From: Cudoniella acicularis | Lineage: Eukaryota; Ascomycota; Leotiomycetes; Helotiales; Helotiaceae | Assembly: GCA_013054445.1 (NCBI GenBank) | Contig: JAAMPI010000015.1 | Coordinates: 35,668 to 99,667, forward strand | Reading direction: 5' to 3' | Length of the DNA stretch: 64,000 bases | In this document: positions 35,334-48,355 of the stretch, one piece after another | Position numbering within the stretch: position 1 is the stretch's first letter | How the letters are laid out: each line of letters starts with the position of its first letter | Notes under the pieces: generated by a model | What the model was told of the DNA's origin: nothing | What the model saw: only the letters and a program-made list of their open reading frames with translations | Databases searched by the model: none | Position numbers and translations under genes: made by a program

Positions 35334-36071
35334 ATGTCGAAGGTCTTCACCTATGCGGATGTCGCATCACACTCGGGGAAGAAGGATCTCCTCCTGGTAA
35401 TTCACGACAAGGTCTACGACACCACCAGCTTCGTTGATGAGCATCCGTAAGTATCCCTTAATCTTCCAGGTGGTCTGCGGCGAAGTTGCAGGCAGCAGAT
35501 ATGACCACTTTTCTTTTCGCGTTGAGATTGGATTATCTGAGGGTGCGACCACGCTCAACCATACAACAAGATATCCCACTCTCTCTCTCTCAATCTGGAT
35601 ATCCGGGTTTCAATTCTTAGTCGGATCTGGATTCTCCTATTCACAAAGCTCCCCACTTTTGTTTTATTCTATATATTTCTCCAACCAGATTACATTCCTA
35701 GACCATTACTAACCGGCTCTCAGGGGTGGAGAGGAAGTTTTGCTTGATGTTGGTGGGCAAGATGCAACTGAGGCATTCGAGGACGTCGGACACAGTGATG
35801 AGGCACGAGAGATCTTGGACGGTCTGTTGGTCGGAACCTTGAAGCGCCAGGTAAGCACATTCCTAGCATTGATAGAACTACATGGAAAGACTAACTTGTA
35901 ATCTTTTAGGAGGGAGACCCAAAGCCCAAGGTGTCAACTCCGGCAACCACCACGCAGTCAACATCTAGTGGTACTGGATTGGGAATCGGTCTTTACGCTA
36001 TCATTCTCCTTGGTGGAGCTGCTGCATTCGGTGCCTACAAATACCTGCAAAGCCAAGAAGGAAAAGCATAA
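35334..36071 (+). CDS. cytochrome b5, tail-anchored
   Basis: Exons 35334-35446, 35724-35850 and 35910-36071 encode 133 residues. It is a small heme protein that passes electrons to desaturases and P450s at the ER. The heme ligands are His37 in [18 protein letters not shown] and His61 in [11 protein letters not shown], 24 residues apart as usual; intron 1 splits the Pro codon just after His37. A linker ([17 protein letters not shown]) leads to a C-terminal anchor ([20 protein letters not shown]). Intron 1 is 277 bp, five times the local norm. It could hold a regulatory element or a second promoter, but nothing shows that. Confidence 0.95.
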
Positions 36072-36391
36072 ATAAGAAATTGGTGGTCAACAGGAGTTCC
36101 GAAATGGTACGAGTTTCATGGACCGGAGAGGCACAATTGCTGCATTTTCTCCATAGTCCCCTAATAGAGGCCTTTGTAAATCTTTGAACACAAGAGCTAT
36201 CCGAATCCCAATGTGAAAATTGTATGTGTTTGGGCAACCTAACAATTTTCTGATATTTCGATTACAATCCAGATTACCCAGCTGAATTGAGCTCATATCT
36301 CACCCCCAAAAATATCAATTGCCCTCCGAAACGCCAGGCTCATGCAAACACAAAATTCGTACCACGAACATTAACCCCTAGTCATGCCCGC
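36072..36391. other. convergent 3' flanks
   Basis: A 320-bp gap between the stops of the cytochrome b5 and RING genes. Nothing else is seen. Confidence 0.55.
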
Positions 36392-37168
36392 TCAAGCATA
36401 AAGTCCACCGTCATCTTCCTCTTCCTCTTCTCCCTCCTCGGGTTTCGGTACCTCTTTCTTCTTGTTCAATTCCTTTCTGTCCAATGGACACGTCCCTGTA
36501 TAAATCAGCATAATCCAATTTCAGAACATTGTAGAAGTAAATAGAACAAAAAGGGTGGCTTTGGGTTGTTCCAGGACTACATGCTCGCCCTGAAACGTGA
36601 CTTCCGAGTAAAATGAGAGAAGAATTGAAGCGGAGCGGTTGTCCTTACCCTGCAGCCTCAGCCAAGGGCCTACACATTCTAAATCGAATCGATGTGTGCT
36701 ATGACATGGCAAGACCACTACTAATGGGTACTCGTCATCCAAGAAGGGCTCCGCACAGATCGGGCATGTATCCGTCTTTTTCAGCGCTTTCTTCGGAACC
36801 CTCTCCAATTCATCTAAATAGCTCTGAGGCACACCAGGGACTTTCTCAGGAGGAGAATCAATGAGGCTCTCTACGTCATTCATTAATTCGTCTAGGAAGG
36901 CCTGGTTGGCGTGATTTGGTGCAGTTGACCGAAGAACGGCAAGTTGATCTCGTAGTAGGCGCTCGGCAGCTGCGACTTCGACTGGTGTGGGTTGAGCATG
37001 GGGATTCTGGGTTTCTATGTTGTCAAGTTGTGAGAAGAAGGAGGACATGGAGGGGCGTCGCGTGGGCTTCTTGGTGGTGGGTTTTATGTTGTGCTCAACT
37101 AGGGGAATGTTAGAGAAGTGCTGAGATCTTCCGGGTGTGGGCTACGAACCTTCATAAGGGCTGGCCAT
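36392..37168 (-). CDS. RING finger protein, probable E3 ubiquitin ligase
   Basis: Exons 37168-37150, 37098-36649 and 36495-36392 encode 190 residues. The first exon, MASPYE plus one base, joins VEHNIKPTTKKPTRRPSMSS. The RING has CPICAEPF, LPCHSTHRFDLECVGPWL and, supplied by the last exon, GTCPLDRKEL, so the final Cys-Pro pair depends on removing the 153-bp intron. The spacing fits a RING-H2 type. The tail is acidic (PEEGEEEEEDDGG). It is a conserved soluble fungal RING protein; substrates are unknown. The unspliced frame would lose the last zinc ligands and add an unrelated tail, which supports the three-exon model. Confidence 0.88.
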
Positions 37169-38226
37169 TTTAGTAGAATTGATCGGGATGTGTGTTTTCT
37201 GGATATAATGCTCAACCGCGACAGGGTAAAAGAGCGAAACGACAATCGTGTAGGTAGGTGACTTGATATAGCTCAGGTGCTTTCCACGAAGGCAGACGGC
37301 ACACGCGTTTTGGGGCTCGCTTAGTGGTGTTTTGAGGCAAGGCTGAACGAGGCTACGACAGAGGCCCCTGTTTCTATCCTGTCCTCCACAAAGAGCTTTT
37401 TATCGATCATCCCAGCCAACATATTATCAAAGATTTACTGAAATCGACAATGGATTGGCTGCATCCCAAGTTCCAAAATCCACTGCACAATGCTGATTCC
37501 TTTTCAATTGCCCGTATTTCAGATTTCCCCCCTTTCTAGGGCAACCAAGATAAAATCCGACAAAGCTCGAAAAATTCATTACCGATTTCCAAGTGATCTC
37601 AATAATTCGCTAATAAAGGTCTCTATCATCTGTCTTTCGAAGCTACTCTAGCACATTTTGGCAGACCTCGACCTCATTCGAAGAATGCAAACGCACTCTC
37701 AATTGATTCCAGGACCACTCACCTCAACACCAGAAGAGCAGCAGTTGATCCAAACTATTCGCCTCCGGCTAACCTCTGTTCAGATATTTGAGTGCTCGTC
37801 GAAAACTTGGGGCTGTGACAATTTCAAGAATTCCAAAAGTGGGCTGGCACTAAACTTTATCGGGCTCCGTTTTCAACACTTTGAAACATTTCCCTTCGAG
37901 GCGGAATTGCGATAACTACCTTGCTCTCACCAACAATTTTACCTCTTAGACAAGCAGCTGACCCACAGTACCTTCCATTGAAAGATTCCGATAGGATATC
38001 AAGACGCTATGGGGCATCACACTCCAATCAAGAGACTTAAGTGAGCGGCGTTTGACTGAGCCGTCCTAACCGTTTGACCCTTGTCATCTCTCAACATACA
38101 AATATTTTATGTCTGGTTTAGGCTGCTTTCTTTTATTTGCTTTTATAAAAGGCAGCCCTTTTATTTTGTAATTTTCTCAAAGTTTAAGGCATTTGAAACA
38201 TCTTCCATCCCAGAGATGCTAGCGAT
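37169..38226. other. divergent intergenic region
   Basis: About 1 kb between the RING gene (-) and the MFS gene (+). The frame at 37658-37915 opens without an ATG at its apparent start and has no family features; I do not call it. Confidence 0.55.
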
Positions 38227-39950
38227 ATGTCTGGCAATGAATTGGTCCGAATCGATACCAATATTCTCCCAAAAGCTCAACTCATAGTTGTATTTTGTGC
38301 TCTTTCCTTTGCTCTTCTAATATCTTTCACTGATCAAAACTCAATTGGCATTATTTTACCTACCATCGGGAAAGATTTTCATTCGGTAACAACTATCTCT
38401 TGGGCTGATACATCCAGCCTGATCGCAAACACGGTCTTTCAAATTCTATACGGTAGGCTGTCTGATATTGTTGGAAGAAAAGCGGTGTTTTTATCTGCAG
38501 CGGGGTTATTGGCCCTGGGAGATCTGTTGTGTGGTTTTGCCAAAACCGGACCCCAGTTATATGCATTTCGAGGCATATCTGGAGTTGGCAATGGAGGAAT
38601 TACTGCCCTGTCGATGATGATTGTGTCCGATATTGTAACTCTGGAGAATCGTGGAAAGTACGAGCTAGGTCCTTCGCTACTCCTGTTCAAGGCTAACACA
38701 ACTTCAGATATCAAGGAATTTTGGGATCCTGCGTGGGTCTGGGAAACACCATCGGACCCTTTTTAGCAGCAGCGTTTGTTGAAACTTCAACATGGAGAGG
38801 TCTCTTTTGGTGCGTCTGCCCTCTGATAGTCATCGCTGGCGGCACGGTGGCTCTGACCCTACCCCCAAGTAAGGTTTATGGCGATCTCGAAACAAAAATC
38901 AAGGCCATTGACTACTATGGTCTCGCTTTCAGCTTGGCAGCAATCTTGCTTCTTCTTATCCCCATCTCCGGTGGAGGAATCTATTTTGAATGGGGTAGCC
39001 CCATGGTAATTTCCATGATTGCACTTGGTGGGATATGCATGATTATATTCATTATCGTGGAATGGAAATTCGCCGTCATGCCGATGATGCCTCTCTACCT
39101 CTTCCGATGCCCACCCCTCTGCGCAATCTTGATTCAAAATTTCCTCTACGGGATAGTTTATTACTCGCACCTCTATTATCTACCCATATACTACCAGAAC
39201 GCTCGGCAATTCTCTCCGCTTCTCTCAGCAGCACTTACCATTCCTTTCGTCGCTGGACAATCGACCTTTTCTATACTTTCTGGGCAATATATCTCCCGTA
39301 CCAAACGTTACGGAGAAATAACATGGACAGGCTATGCCCTCTAGACTTTTGGTGCCGGTCTCGTCCTACTTTCCAATCGCACAACACCAGAATGGGAAAT
39401 TGTGATAATCCTTTTTATTGAAGGCGCAGGAGTAGGCCACGTGTTCCAACCCACACTCGTAGCAGCACAAGCGCACTCCCGCAAAAACGATCGCGCCGTT
39501 GTAATTAGCGTGAGGAATTTTGTGCGAGCTTTGGGAGGATCGTTGGGTTTGGCACTTTCGTCGACGGTGTTTTCTAATGTGTTGAAAAAATCGCTGGGAT
39601 CGATAACAACTCCGCTTCCAGACGGATATACGAATGAGATTCTGGCTTCGATACTGCGGGTTCCAGACTTGACGGCGTTGTCTGGGGTGCAAAAGGAGGA
39701 GGTTTTGGGTGCCTATATGGATGCTTCGAAAGGGGTATTCACTATTTGGGCACCAATTATGGGGGTATGCTTGGCGCTTTGCGTATTGATAAAGGATAAG
39801 GGTCTTCAGAGGGCGGAGGAGAAAGAGCAGGCGGCTCCAGTGGAAATGAGTACCAGTGAAAGGGATATTATAGGTGGCAGTGATGAAGAGACGAGAGTAC
39901 AAACCGAATTGGATAGGAGTGAGAAAGGGGAAATGAAGGCAAGCGGTTGA
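38227..39950 (+). pseudogene. MFS drug:H+ transporter (DHA2 type) with an in-frame stop
   Basis: Exons 38227-38657 and 38708-39950 would give 557 residues (50-bp intron, joining RGKYQGILGS). Motifs are typical: TDQNSIGIILPTIGKDF in helix 1, GRLSDIVGRKAVF (motif A), RGISGVGNGGITAL (motif B) and GLGNTIGPFLAAAF (motif C). About 13-14 hydrophobic helices fit the DHA2 family of multidrug or metabolite exporters. At 39342-39344 a TAG interrupts GYAL*TFGAGLVLL, where relatives usually have Trp, and the same frame stays open for 200 more codons (IEGAGVGHVFQPTLVAAQ). A single G-to-A change from TGG explains it. It could be a recent pseudogene, read-through or an error. The truncated product would lack the last helices. 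Confidence 0.75.
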
Positions 39951-40030
39951 GAAAAAATGCTGAATTGTAGATACTTTTTCTCAGCCTCGACACAAATATC
40001 TGAGTTTCAGAATTCAGCTGCAATGCCTTA

Positions 40031-40229
40031 ATCTCCTCGATCGTAATACGCGCAGTGGCGCGAAATAGGTTATAACACGCTCAATATCTCTACTACTATG
40101 ACATATTATAAGAACAAAAGTGGATTTATCCTAATCTAGCCTATCCTCTTATATTGACTCTTGAAGTTTAGTACTTTTCGAGTGCTTTATACGAGTTCGC
40201 CCTTCTACGCGCATTACGGTCGAGGAGAT
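40031..40229. mobile_element. second foldback/MITE-like element
   Basis: About 199 bp bounded by inverted repeats of about 33 bp with a few mismatches. The left end is ATCTCCTCGATCGTAATACG and the reverse complement of the right end is ATCTCCTCGACCGTAATGCG. The AT-rich interior has no coding capacity. The flanks (CTTA / AAAT) do not show a clear target duplication. It is unrelated to the MITE family at 10-16 kb and a single copy in this window. Confidence 0.65.
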
Positions 40230-40954
40230 AAATCATAATAGAGATGTGGGGTCTTCGTAAAGAAATGGAAAAATAACAAAGCGGAATTGAATCTGTTTTA
40301 AAACCATCTCCCGCTGATTATGTACACTACCACAAATAATTGAAGCGGGCTGAGGCCACCTAGTACCTGTAGCACTAAAGCAGAACTGGCTCCAAAAAAT
40401 CAGACAGACTCGGGATTTCTGTACGACTCTCTCGGCCGTGGAATTTTGCGCATTTTTTCTGTGTGTGCTAGGTTTTTTTTGTAGCACTTTGAAGGCAGAT
40501 GTTGATAGAGAGCGTAATTTTATAGATCGGTGTGGGAATGTGAAGTGTCTGGAAATGTGGTGGGGCAGATCATGTTATAAGCGAAACGAAAAGGAGGGCG
40601 AAGTGGCGAAGCCGGCACTCTAAATATTTTATTGAAGGCTTGAGGCAACCTCTGGCTCAGATTTATTAATACACAGCTGCTAAATAAATATTATCTATGA
40701 GGACAGGTCTTGGATAACTCAGAAGAAAGTGCACAAAACGCCTCACAATAATCAAATATGGGAAGTCGGTTTCTGTGTTCCTCTTTTTAATGTAGCTTAG
40801 CAGGCACATAATTATTTTTGGGCGGAAGTATCGTGAATTATAGAGTGGGGAAAACTTTTTGCTTAAACGTGAAATGGAGAAACCATTTGCTATAAATCTG
40901 GCAGAATGAAGAGAAGTGAAAATTTTCCGAAAGAAAACCCAAACCTCGCAACCC
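40230..40954. other. intergenic, AT-rich
   Basis: About 0.7 kb with no gene seen. Frames at 40233-40487 and 40438-40623 are featureless. It includes the 3' flank of the next gene. Confidence 0.55.
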
Positions 40955-41447
40955 TCAAGATTCCGTGACATTAGAACAGGTACCTTCTTGACCAATAACA
41001 TTTGCAAAGCCACCAACAGTGGGGAACGCATTGCCTGTCTGAACAATCGTGCCATTTCCTTGCTCCCTCGTCCTGTTGGGAGGTGTCAGCAAGCATAGTA
41101 TTTAGATATAGGAGCAGCCGTTACGTGTTGAAACAATTCGCAGTCTGACAAAAAACGGCCATTTGTGCCACTGCCCCATTCAAAACATAAGGGAAACATT
41201 CGCAATAGTTGATAGGAGTAGGATTAAGAGCCCTGGCATATTGAACGGTTGCGTACTAATGAAGGAAATGAGCAATGAACGGTGCTGTTTTTGATACACT
41301 TACAGCAGTTGGTCTGGCATTCGAGCAAAATTGATACAGCTGGGCGTACTTTAACGCCTCTGCTGAAATTATTGAGTTTAGGAAAGTAATAGAATCTGTT
41401 TGTGCATTGCCCAGAGCCGAGGCCCAGAAGATATGGGATAATTTCAT
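40955..41447 (-). CDS. small cysteine-containing, possibly secreted protein
   Basis: Three short exons, 41447-41304, 41255-41125 and 41072-40955, join in phase to 130 residues (introns 48 and 52 bp, GTAAGT...TTAG and GTAACG...ACAG). The N-terminus MKLSHIFWASALGNAQTD could be a short signal peptide, though its hydrophobic core is weak. The mature part has six Cys (QFCSN, NYCECF, FCQTANC, TCSNV) and two N-x-S/T sites (NGT, NVT). Cys-containing secreted proteins of this size are common in fungal secretomes and include effectors, but no family is recognised. Support comes from the consistent splice signals and the clean joined frame. The start could be further upstream. Confidence 0.62.
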
Positions 41448-42286
41448 TTTTGATGAGCTCTAGAAACCAGGACAACTGTATAAAAAACAAATGTCAAATT
41501 GGATAGAATTTTAATGGTCCTGATTACATTAGACTAGCCTTTATACGCTATGCCTTTCACCCAATTAGCCTTAAGCTCAAATGTAGCTAGAATGATCGAA
41601 AGAAAGCATGTGGGCAGAGAAATCGCCAGAAAAATTCGTGTGAGATGAGATATCTCATGAACGTCAAATGAAGGAAGGAGGCAATATCAAAAGCATCAAC
41701 TTAAGGAGTGACTATCTAACATGATTATTTTGTGCTACGACGACTTCGTCAAGTCGTAGCCTAAATATACACTGTTTTTCTCCTGTTGATCATAGGACGA
41801 AAAAAAAAGTTGTAAAGAGAAAAGTCAATTTAGTAATGTCCTAGCCCCGTTTGCCAGAAATGGGCATAATAAAGGAACTTGATGGTCATATAAAGCGATT
41901 CATCGGGTGATACTATAACTAAAGATGGCTTTCAAAGCAATTTTATCGTTAGTATTGTGTTTAGGGCGGAGATTGCTTCGGCTGAAAGCATAAACGATAA
42001 GGACTATACTGAGAAGGCGACTTCTTACTTGGGTGGTAAAGTTCCCGATTCATGTGCCTTTGCGCATATCTTTCCTGGTGCATAAGAAATTTCGGGGTGA
42101 CTTTGTTGCACTCGACTCTTAAGTGCAAATACTGTAGCATCTAAAACTTTTTTGGTGTGTCAATATTTACCCCACGTCTAGTCGCGTCGGCTCAACCAAT
42201 CGCAGACCGCCAACATCCAAGCTTTGAGCCGCCTCGAAGCATCTTCTCAATTGGACAAAGCCACTAGGTGTTGTGCAGCAAACGCC
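41448..42286. other. divergent intergenic region with a hairpin
   Basis: No gene is seen in about 0.8 kb. GCTACGACGACTTCGTCAAG followed by TCGTAGC (41734-41760) can form a short stem-loop. The A/T-rich remainder is probably promoter for both flanking genes. Confidence 0.5.
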
Positions 42287-43985
42287 ATGGCAGGACGACA
42301 ACGAACTTTTGACCTGATTCCCATGACTCTGGTCAATTCAGATGGCCCAAGACGTCCTATGACAAGCAAACAAGCCAAAAAGGCATACCAACAAAAGAAC
42401 AAAGGACCCCGAGTTTCTCAAACCGAACAGCGAAGACGAGATGCTGAAGAGCTGGCGCAGCAGAAGCTGGAATATGAGAAGGAGAGAGCGGCTGCCAAAG
42501 CCAAAGCTGCTCGAGAGAAGAAGGCGGCAAAGGCTGAGGCTGAAAGACAGGCCAGAAAGAAGATGGGGCTTCCCGAACCCAGCAAATTCGTAAGAGCCAG
42601 TCAGCCGACAATATCGCGATTTGTGAAGACTAGCAGCAAGAGGACCTGGCAAGAGATGGAGGATGTTGCAGAAAATACGGAGACTGCTTTGGATGAGGAG
42701 ACGGAGGTGCTAAAAGAGACGATACCGCCTTGCGCCAAACGGGTAGCTACTGATGTAGACTCGGGGGATGAGTTTGGTGAATTTCCGTCATTATCGCAAA
42801 CAGATATCCTTGAAAAGATAGATAGTTCGGCGGTTTCGATAAACGGGAATACATCGAATTCGGCAGCTCCTCTGGAAGAAACACAAAAGGGCTCGGATTG
42901 CGAGTTTGGCGAGTTTCCCTCCCCATCACAATCAGACCTAGTCGAAACAAAATCGAAGACGAATGAAGAGGTCTATACTCCGTCTCCAGAAAAGAAAAAC
43001 CAATCGCCAACCTCTCCTCCGCCTCGAAGTCTACATGGACTGCTAGAAGGGGAAATAGATGATGGCGAGTTTCTATTTGACGATTTAACGATTTTCGCAG
43101 ATATGGCTGCTACCCAACTTCTGTCAGAAGCTGCCGATGCAGAGACCAAATCTGTCAACGTGGCAGTTGTGTCAATGGTCACTAATAAAAAAAATTCCTG
43201 ATACTCCAAGATCGAGAGATAGTCCACGAAGACGGACAGTAAATAACAGCCAAGGGAATGAAATGCCTACAAAAATTCCATCACTTCCACGACCGGCATT
43301 GTCAGAGCGATCAATAAACATGCCACGCCCACCTATTCCATTGAAGACCAAAAAAGCCATCTCATTTGCTCCATCTCCTGATAAGTCTCGCAACGGCCTT
43401 CGAAATTCAACGAAAACATCCTCGGGTTCATTTAGCAATTTTCCACCATCAGCAACACAGGCATTCCTCGAAAACAATCTCGATGACTTCTTTCCCAGCC
43501 CGAGCCAGGAAGTGAGGGAATTAGCAGATTATTTTCCTTCGAATACACAAATCACGAAGGAACTCGGTCTCAGCAAACCATCCCAAAGTGACCGGTTTGA
43601 AGATATTTACTCAACTCAAGATTTGATGTCATCTCAAGACATCTTGGAGATCACTACTCCAAGTCGAGTTCCTCAAGAGCAAGGCAAGGAGAACCCAGCG
43701 GCGAGGCCAAGAGCCCTTCAGAAGTCAGATATTGAGAAAACGCATACAACACCTGCTCCGGCCCCCCGGAATAAAACGCGATTTTTCCAAGAAAAGGAGG
43801 ATATATTGCATGCCGCACCCCACGAAAGTAAGAGCTTGGCAGCATTAGAAGAGGCCGCTCAGCCTACGAAACCTGTTGTGAAGACCACGAGGAGCACCCT
43901 TCAGCGCGCTCATTCCATTGCGACAGATTATGGAGACGATGAGTTTACGTTCAGTTCGCAAGAGTTGCTTGCATTAGAGGTGTAG
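42287..43985 (+). CDS. conserved nuclear-type protein with PIP-box-like motif (frame break at A8)
   Basis: One exon, about 565 residues if one base is removed from the A8 run at 43187-43194, which restores continuity between VVSMVTNKK and IPDTPRSRDSPRRR. The N-terminus (MAGRQRTFDLIPMTLVNSDG, RRPMTSKQAKKAYQQK) is conserved in ascomycete proteins of unknown function. It is followed by a charged helix (residues about 45-95) rich in Lys, Ala and Glu, then SQPTISRFVK, which resembles a PCNA-interacting QxxIxxF-type motif. The acidic remainder repeats DEFGEFPSLSQTDI / CEFGEFPSPSQSDL / DDFFPSPSQEV and ends GDDEFTFSSQELLAL, looking like disordered interaction motifs. A role in DNA replication or repair is only a guess. 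The start at 42287 gives the conserved N-terminus; an ATG at 42224 is also in frame. Confidence 0.75.
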
Positions 43986-44363
43986 GAGTATCGACTGTTT
44001 TTGACACTGATAAACCAATGGTGAGAATAAGGATATTGATGAGTCCTTGTTTATAGACTCGTGGGCAAATTTGCGTATTTTCTTTGGGGTTGGAGCACAA
44101 GCATTTGCATTGGTTAGGACGGAATGGATGATACCCCCAGTATTTTCGGACAGAGCAGAGCAGCAATATAGAATACAAATAGCATAGGATGAATGTATTG
44201 GTAGAGGACACACTTAATCATAAATTGTGCCCTTGTTGGTGACCTTCCCCAAACTGTCATGGCTCAGTGATCTTCTAATTTACTACACCGAGGTGAAGGT
44301 TCATTTCATATTTACTTATCCTATTTCTTTGCTTTGCTTTATCGAAAGCCAAATAAATGCACA
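43986..44363. other. convergent 3' flanks
   Basis: Between two convergent genes. Nothing beyond short frames is seen. Confidence 0.55.
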
Positions 44364-46411
<2,048 letters not shown>

Positions 46412-47400
46412 GGCGATGAGAATGCTAAATGACACAAGATCAGAAAAGCCGAGAGCCACGCCAAAGAGGTTGGGTATCAAAGAGAGATGAGATATGAGAT
46501 AAGAGTAGGAAGCATGCTACAATTGAAAGAGAAAAGGAGATGGTTTGCAATGTGGACGGGCATTTAAATATCATCGAGCCGTGGACAATGGACAAAACTC
46601 GGAAAGAAGCTCGACCCCGGAGATGCTGACGGCATTTGAATCTGCGGCGAAAGAGTTCTTAAGGCCTATTTCGACGTGGGCTAGAGCTCGGCGCCCGCGA
46701 GCGCATCTCGGGTCCAGGACGGATGTTAGACGCGGGAGTGAGACGCGATGCGGGGAAGGTCAATGCGCCTTCGCCGGCTGGGAAATCGGTAGCTGCTAGC
46801 TACCTGGGCTGCACTTCGGCCACCGTAATCCGCCAACAACAACTCTTGAAGCCAGGACCCCGTAGGTCCTCCAGGAGAGTATCATCAAGGTTTTAACTGC
46901 TATTTTCCTGTATATTCTATTTGAACTCTAACGCTTTAGTCTTGATTAATAGAAGAATCCTTTCTCGCTGGCACCGAACCTGCCTCACCGCCACTAAATT
47001 ATGCTCAAGGCTTTTGATCTTAGTCGGCCAGAATTTAGTAACAGGAGATATATTCCCCACAGTCTTGTTGTCGTCTCCTGAACACCTGAAATCTGAGTAG
47101 TATGTGCACAGACTTCTGTTAACTCCGAGCTCCTCGGTAATAATATTATTGCTAGTATGTGGTTGGTTAGCTGGTTAGCGCTACTAACCGAGATACTAGT
47201 AGAAATCACGACCTGAATATCGATCTTGAGTTTGAACAACATCCCACACTCTAAGAACAGGTCAACATAACAGCAACTTTGCTTCCTGGCAAACCTATAC
47301 TTACAGCGACTGTGTGGTGACAACAGCGGCTGGTCCAGAAAGCTAGGCTTATGTCAAGCTGCTCGCCAGCAGGTCTGGTCATCTCGCCATCTACAATGAT
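46412..47400. other. intergenic region upstream of the hydroxylase
   Basis: About 1 kb without a gene. It holds the hydroxylase promoter. A small palindromic stretch GGTTAGCGCTACTAACC lies near 47174. Its right end merges into the degenerate tandem array. Confidence 0.5.
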
Positions 47401-47439
47401 GACAGGCTGGACTCTGGAGCATCCAAGGCTCTTGCAGCT

Positions 47440-47890
47440 TCCATACAGTGTATGCAGGCTGCTTTTGTGACAAAGTCGCCCTCACCCTGTGTGTCAAACC
47501 ACACATTGGAAATATTGTTTTATAGTCACACTGCCAGCAGACGGCGACAGAAGACATGCCAAGTTGCCAAAACTTTTGCTGCTCTCATACAGTATATGCA
47601 GGCTGTTGGTAGTGAATGGGTAACTCTGCATCCTAAATGATATGTCGGAAGTATTGTTATGGCAGCTTTGCTGACACATGCCGACGGAACAATTTGCAGA
47701 TGGTCAAGGTTCTCACAGCCCCATGCAGTCTATGGATGCTGTTGATGAATCACACGATGCAAATGTTATTTTATGCATATGGTAGCTTTACCAATGCAAA
47801 GCGATAGAAGAGATGCTGGATTTGGTGAGACATTTTCTGAAGAATCTACACAGACAGAGTGGTACTCACGAGCTGCGGATGCTGTTGTCC
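47440..47890. repeat. degenerate tandem array, period about 140 bp
   Basis: The words TATGCAGGCTGCTTTTG (47451), TATGCAGGCTGTTGGT (47595), TATGGATGCTGTTGATG (47731) and GCGGATGCTGTTGTCC (about 47875) recur at spacings of 144, 136 and about 144 bp. Within each unit, GGAAATATTGTTTTATAG, GGAAGTATTGTTATGG and AAATGTTATTTTATGC hold the same relative place. The units are strongly diverged. Neither strand has a continuous reading frame through them. Confidence 0.7.
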
Positions 47891-48355
47891 AGAAAAGCTC
47901 CCGACAGCAAAACTATGTGCAAAGTTGTCCCTGATGCCGCAGTGGAACAGAGGCGTCATATTATCAGAGAAAGAGGATGTCGTGCATGAATGCTTTCAGA
48001 TAAATTGGTCAAATTGGTCGAGAATTGCCTTTGTCAAATCTGTGTGTCGCTGTCTAGATTGAGGTCGCTCTTGCAGGATTTTTCAAGAAGAAAAGTTTGC
48101 TTTGAGAAAGAATGGTTTAATAAGTGTTCGCGTCTGTTAATCTGTCTCAATGCAGGGGAGATGGCGCTCTTGATATTGAAAAAGATTAGTAGGAAGTTTA
48201 CTGAACCTAAGCGGGAATCGTGTGTTGTGTTAGCGCCATAATGTAGCTTCGTCACGAAAACAACAATACCTACACGGGCGCTCAATTTGCTATACACCAC
48301 AATAGCAAAGGTTCACTCAGAATTAGCACAAAGGCTCCAAATTCCCGAGGAATCC
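47891..48355. other. intergenic region
   Basis: About 0.5 kb of 5' flank to the next gene. An in-frame ATG at 48287 could extend that gene by 23 residues; otherwise nothing is seen. Confidence 0.5.

Noticed and set aside
37658..37915. Frame of 85 codons upstream of the MFS gene
   Set aside because: It has no ATG at its apparent start and no recognisable family; codon bias is unclear.
39300..39345. An intron ending at CCCTCTAG to remove the stop in the transporter
   Set aside because: The only candidate donor nearby (GTACCA at 39297) would shift the following frame and delete conserved residues.
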